A stretch of DNA of 37,115 nucleotides, taken from positions 1 to 37,115 of IMG/VR virus record IMGVR_UViG_3300006480_000001; one strand, written 5' to 3'. This DNA comes from a virus. Below are positions 37,115 to 37,115 of this stretch, one piece after another; the stretch's first letter is position 1, and each line of letters opens with the position of its first letter. The notes beneath the pieces are model-generated. The model was not told where the DNA came from. It searched no databases and saw only the letters and a program-made list of their open reading frames with translations. Position numbers and translations under genes: made by a program.

Positions 37115-37115
37115 A

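Overview
The window is almost an entire T7-like podovirus genome (Autographiviridae-type). It is AT-rich and is presented so that nearly every gene reads on the minus strand, with early genes at the right end and the terminase at the left end. The core set is single-subunit RNA polymerase, ssDNA-binding protein, endonuclease I, primase-helicase, 5'-3' exonuclease, portal, scaffold, capsid, both tail tubular proteins, internal virion proteins gp13 to gp16, a gp17-type fibre and both terminase subunits, in T7 order. The fibre with a cupredoxin-like domain, the signal-peptide proteins, the tiny basic proteins and the tyrosine integrase next to the RNA polymerase point to a marine or freshwater phage of picocyanobacteria or a similar small-genome host. 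That host assignment is an inference, because no photosynthesis or host-metabolism gene lies in the window. Layout from high to low coordinates, the direction of transcription. 37115-33702 holds small early genes of unknown function, separated by hairpin-rich leaders, including a 217-aa protein with a possible RAMP-like look. 33701-33155 is a 547-base non-coding stretch with a four-unit array (about 130 bases per unit) of hairpins whose stems differ but still pair; it also contains a tRNA T-arm/acceptor-like piece that could be an attachment site. 33154-31275 holds small genes, a NrdR-like zinc ribbon, the integrase and two coupled small genes. 31282-25353 holds RNA polymerase and DNA metabolism, closed by a strong terminator. 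25239-13051 is the head, tail and internal-core module, with a second strong terminator after the capsid gene, where T7 has its terminator. 13049-3938 holds the gp16-like protein, two fibres and a proline-rich membrane-active candidate. 3987-2872 is the only plus-strand island, a membrane protein plus two overlapping secreted proteins. 2804-122 holds small genes and the terminase subunits. 121-1 has a T7-consensus-like promoter and three tandem 11- to 12-base repeats, much like the right end of T7. Three features stand out. No DNA polymerase gene lies between primase-helicase and exonuclease, where T7 carries gene 5, nor elsewhere in the window. The early intergenic regions are full of paired hairpins with conserved loops, followed by a GAACCAC element in front of start codons in place of a Shine-Dalgarno sequence. 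Four tiny basic proteins scattered through the morphogenesis genes share an SLKI motif. No recognisable endolysin is present; the only muralytic domain is a LysM plus transglycosylase pair fused to the gp15-like ejection protein. The genes together describe a phage that takes over transcription with its own polymerase, degrades and recombines DNA, packages it in a T7-like capsid, and may be able to integrate.
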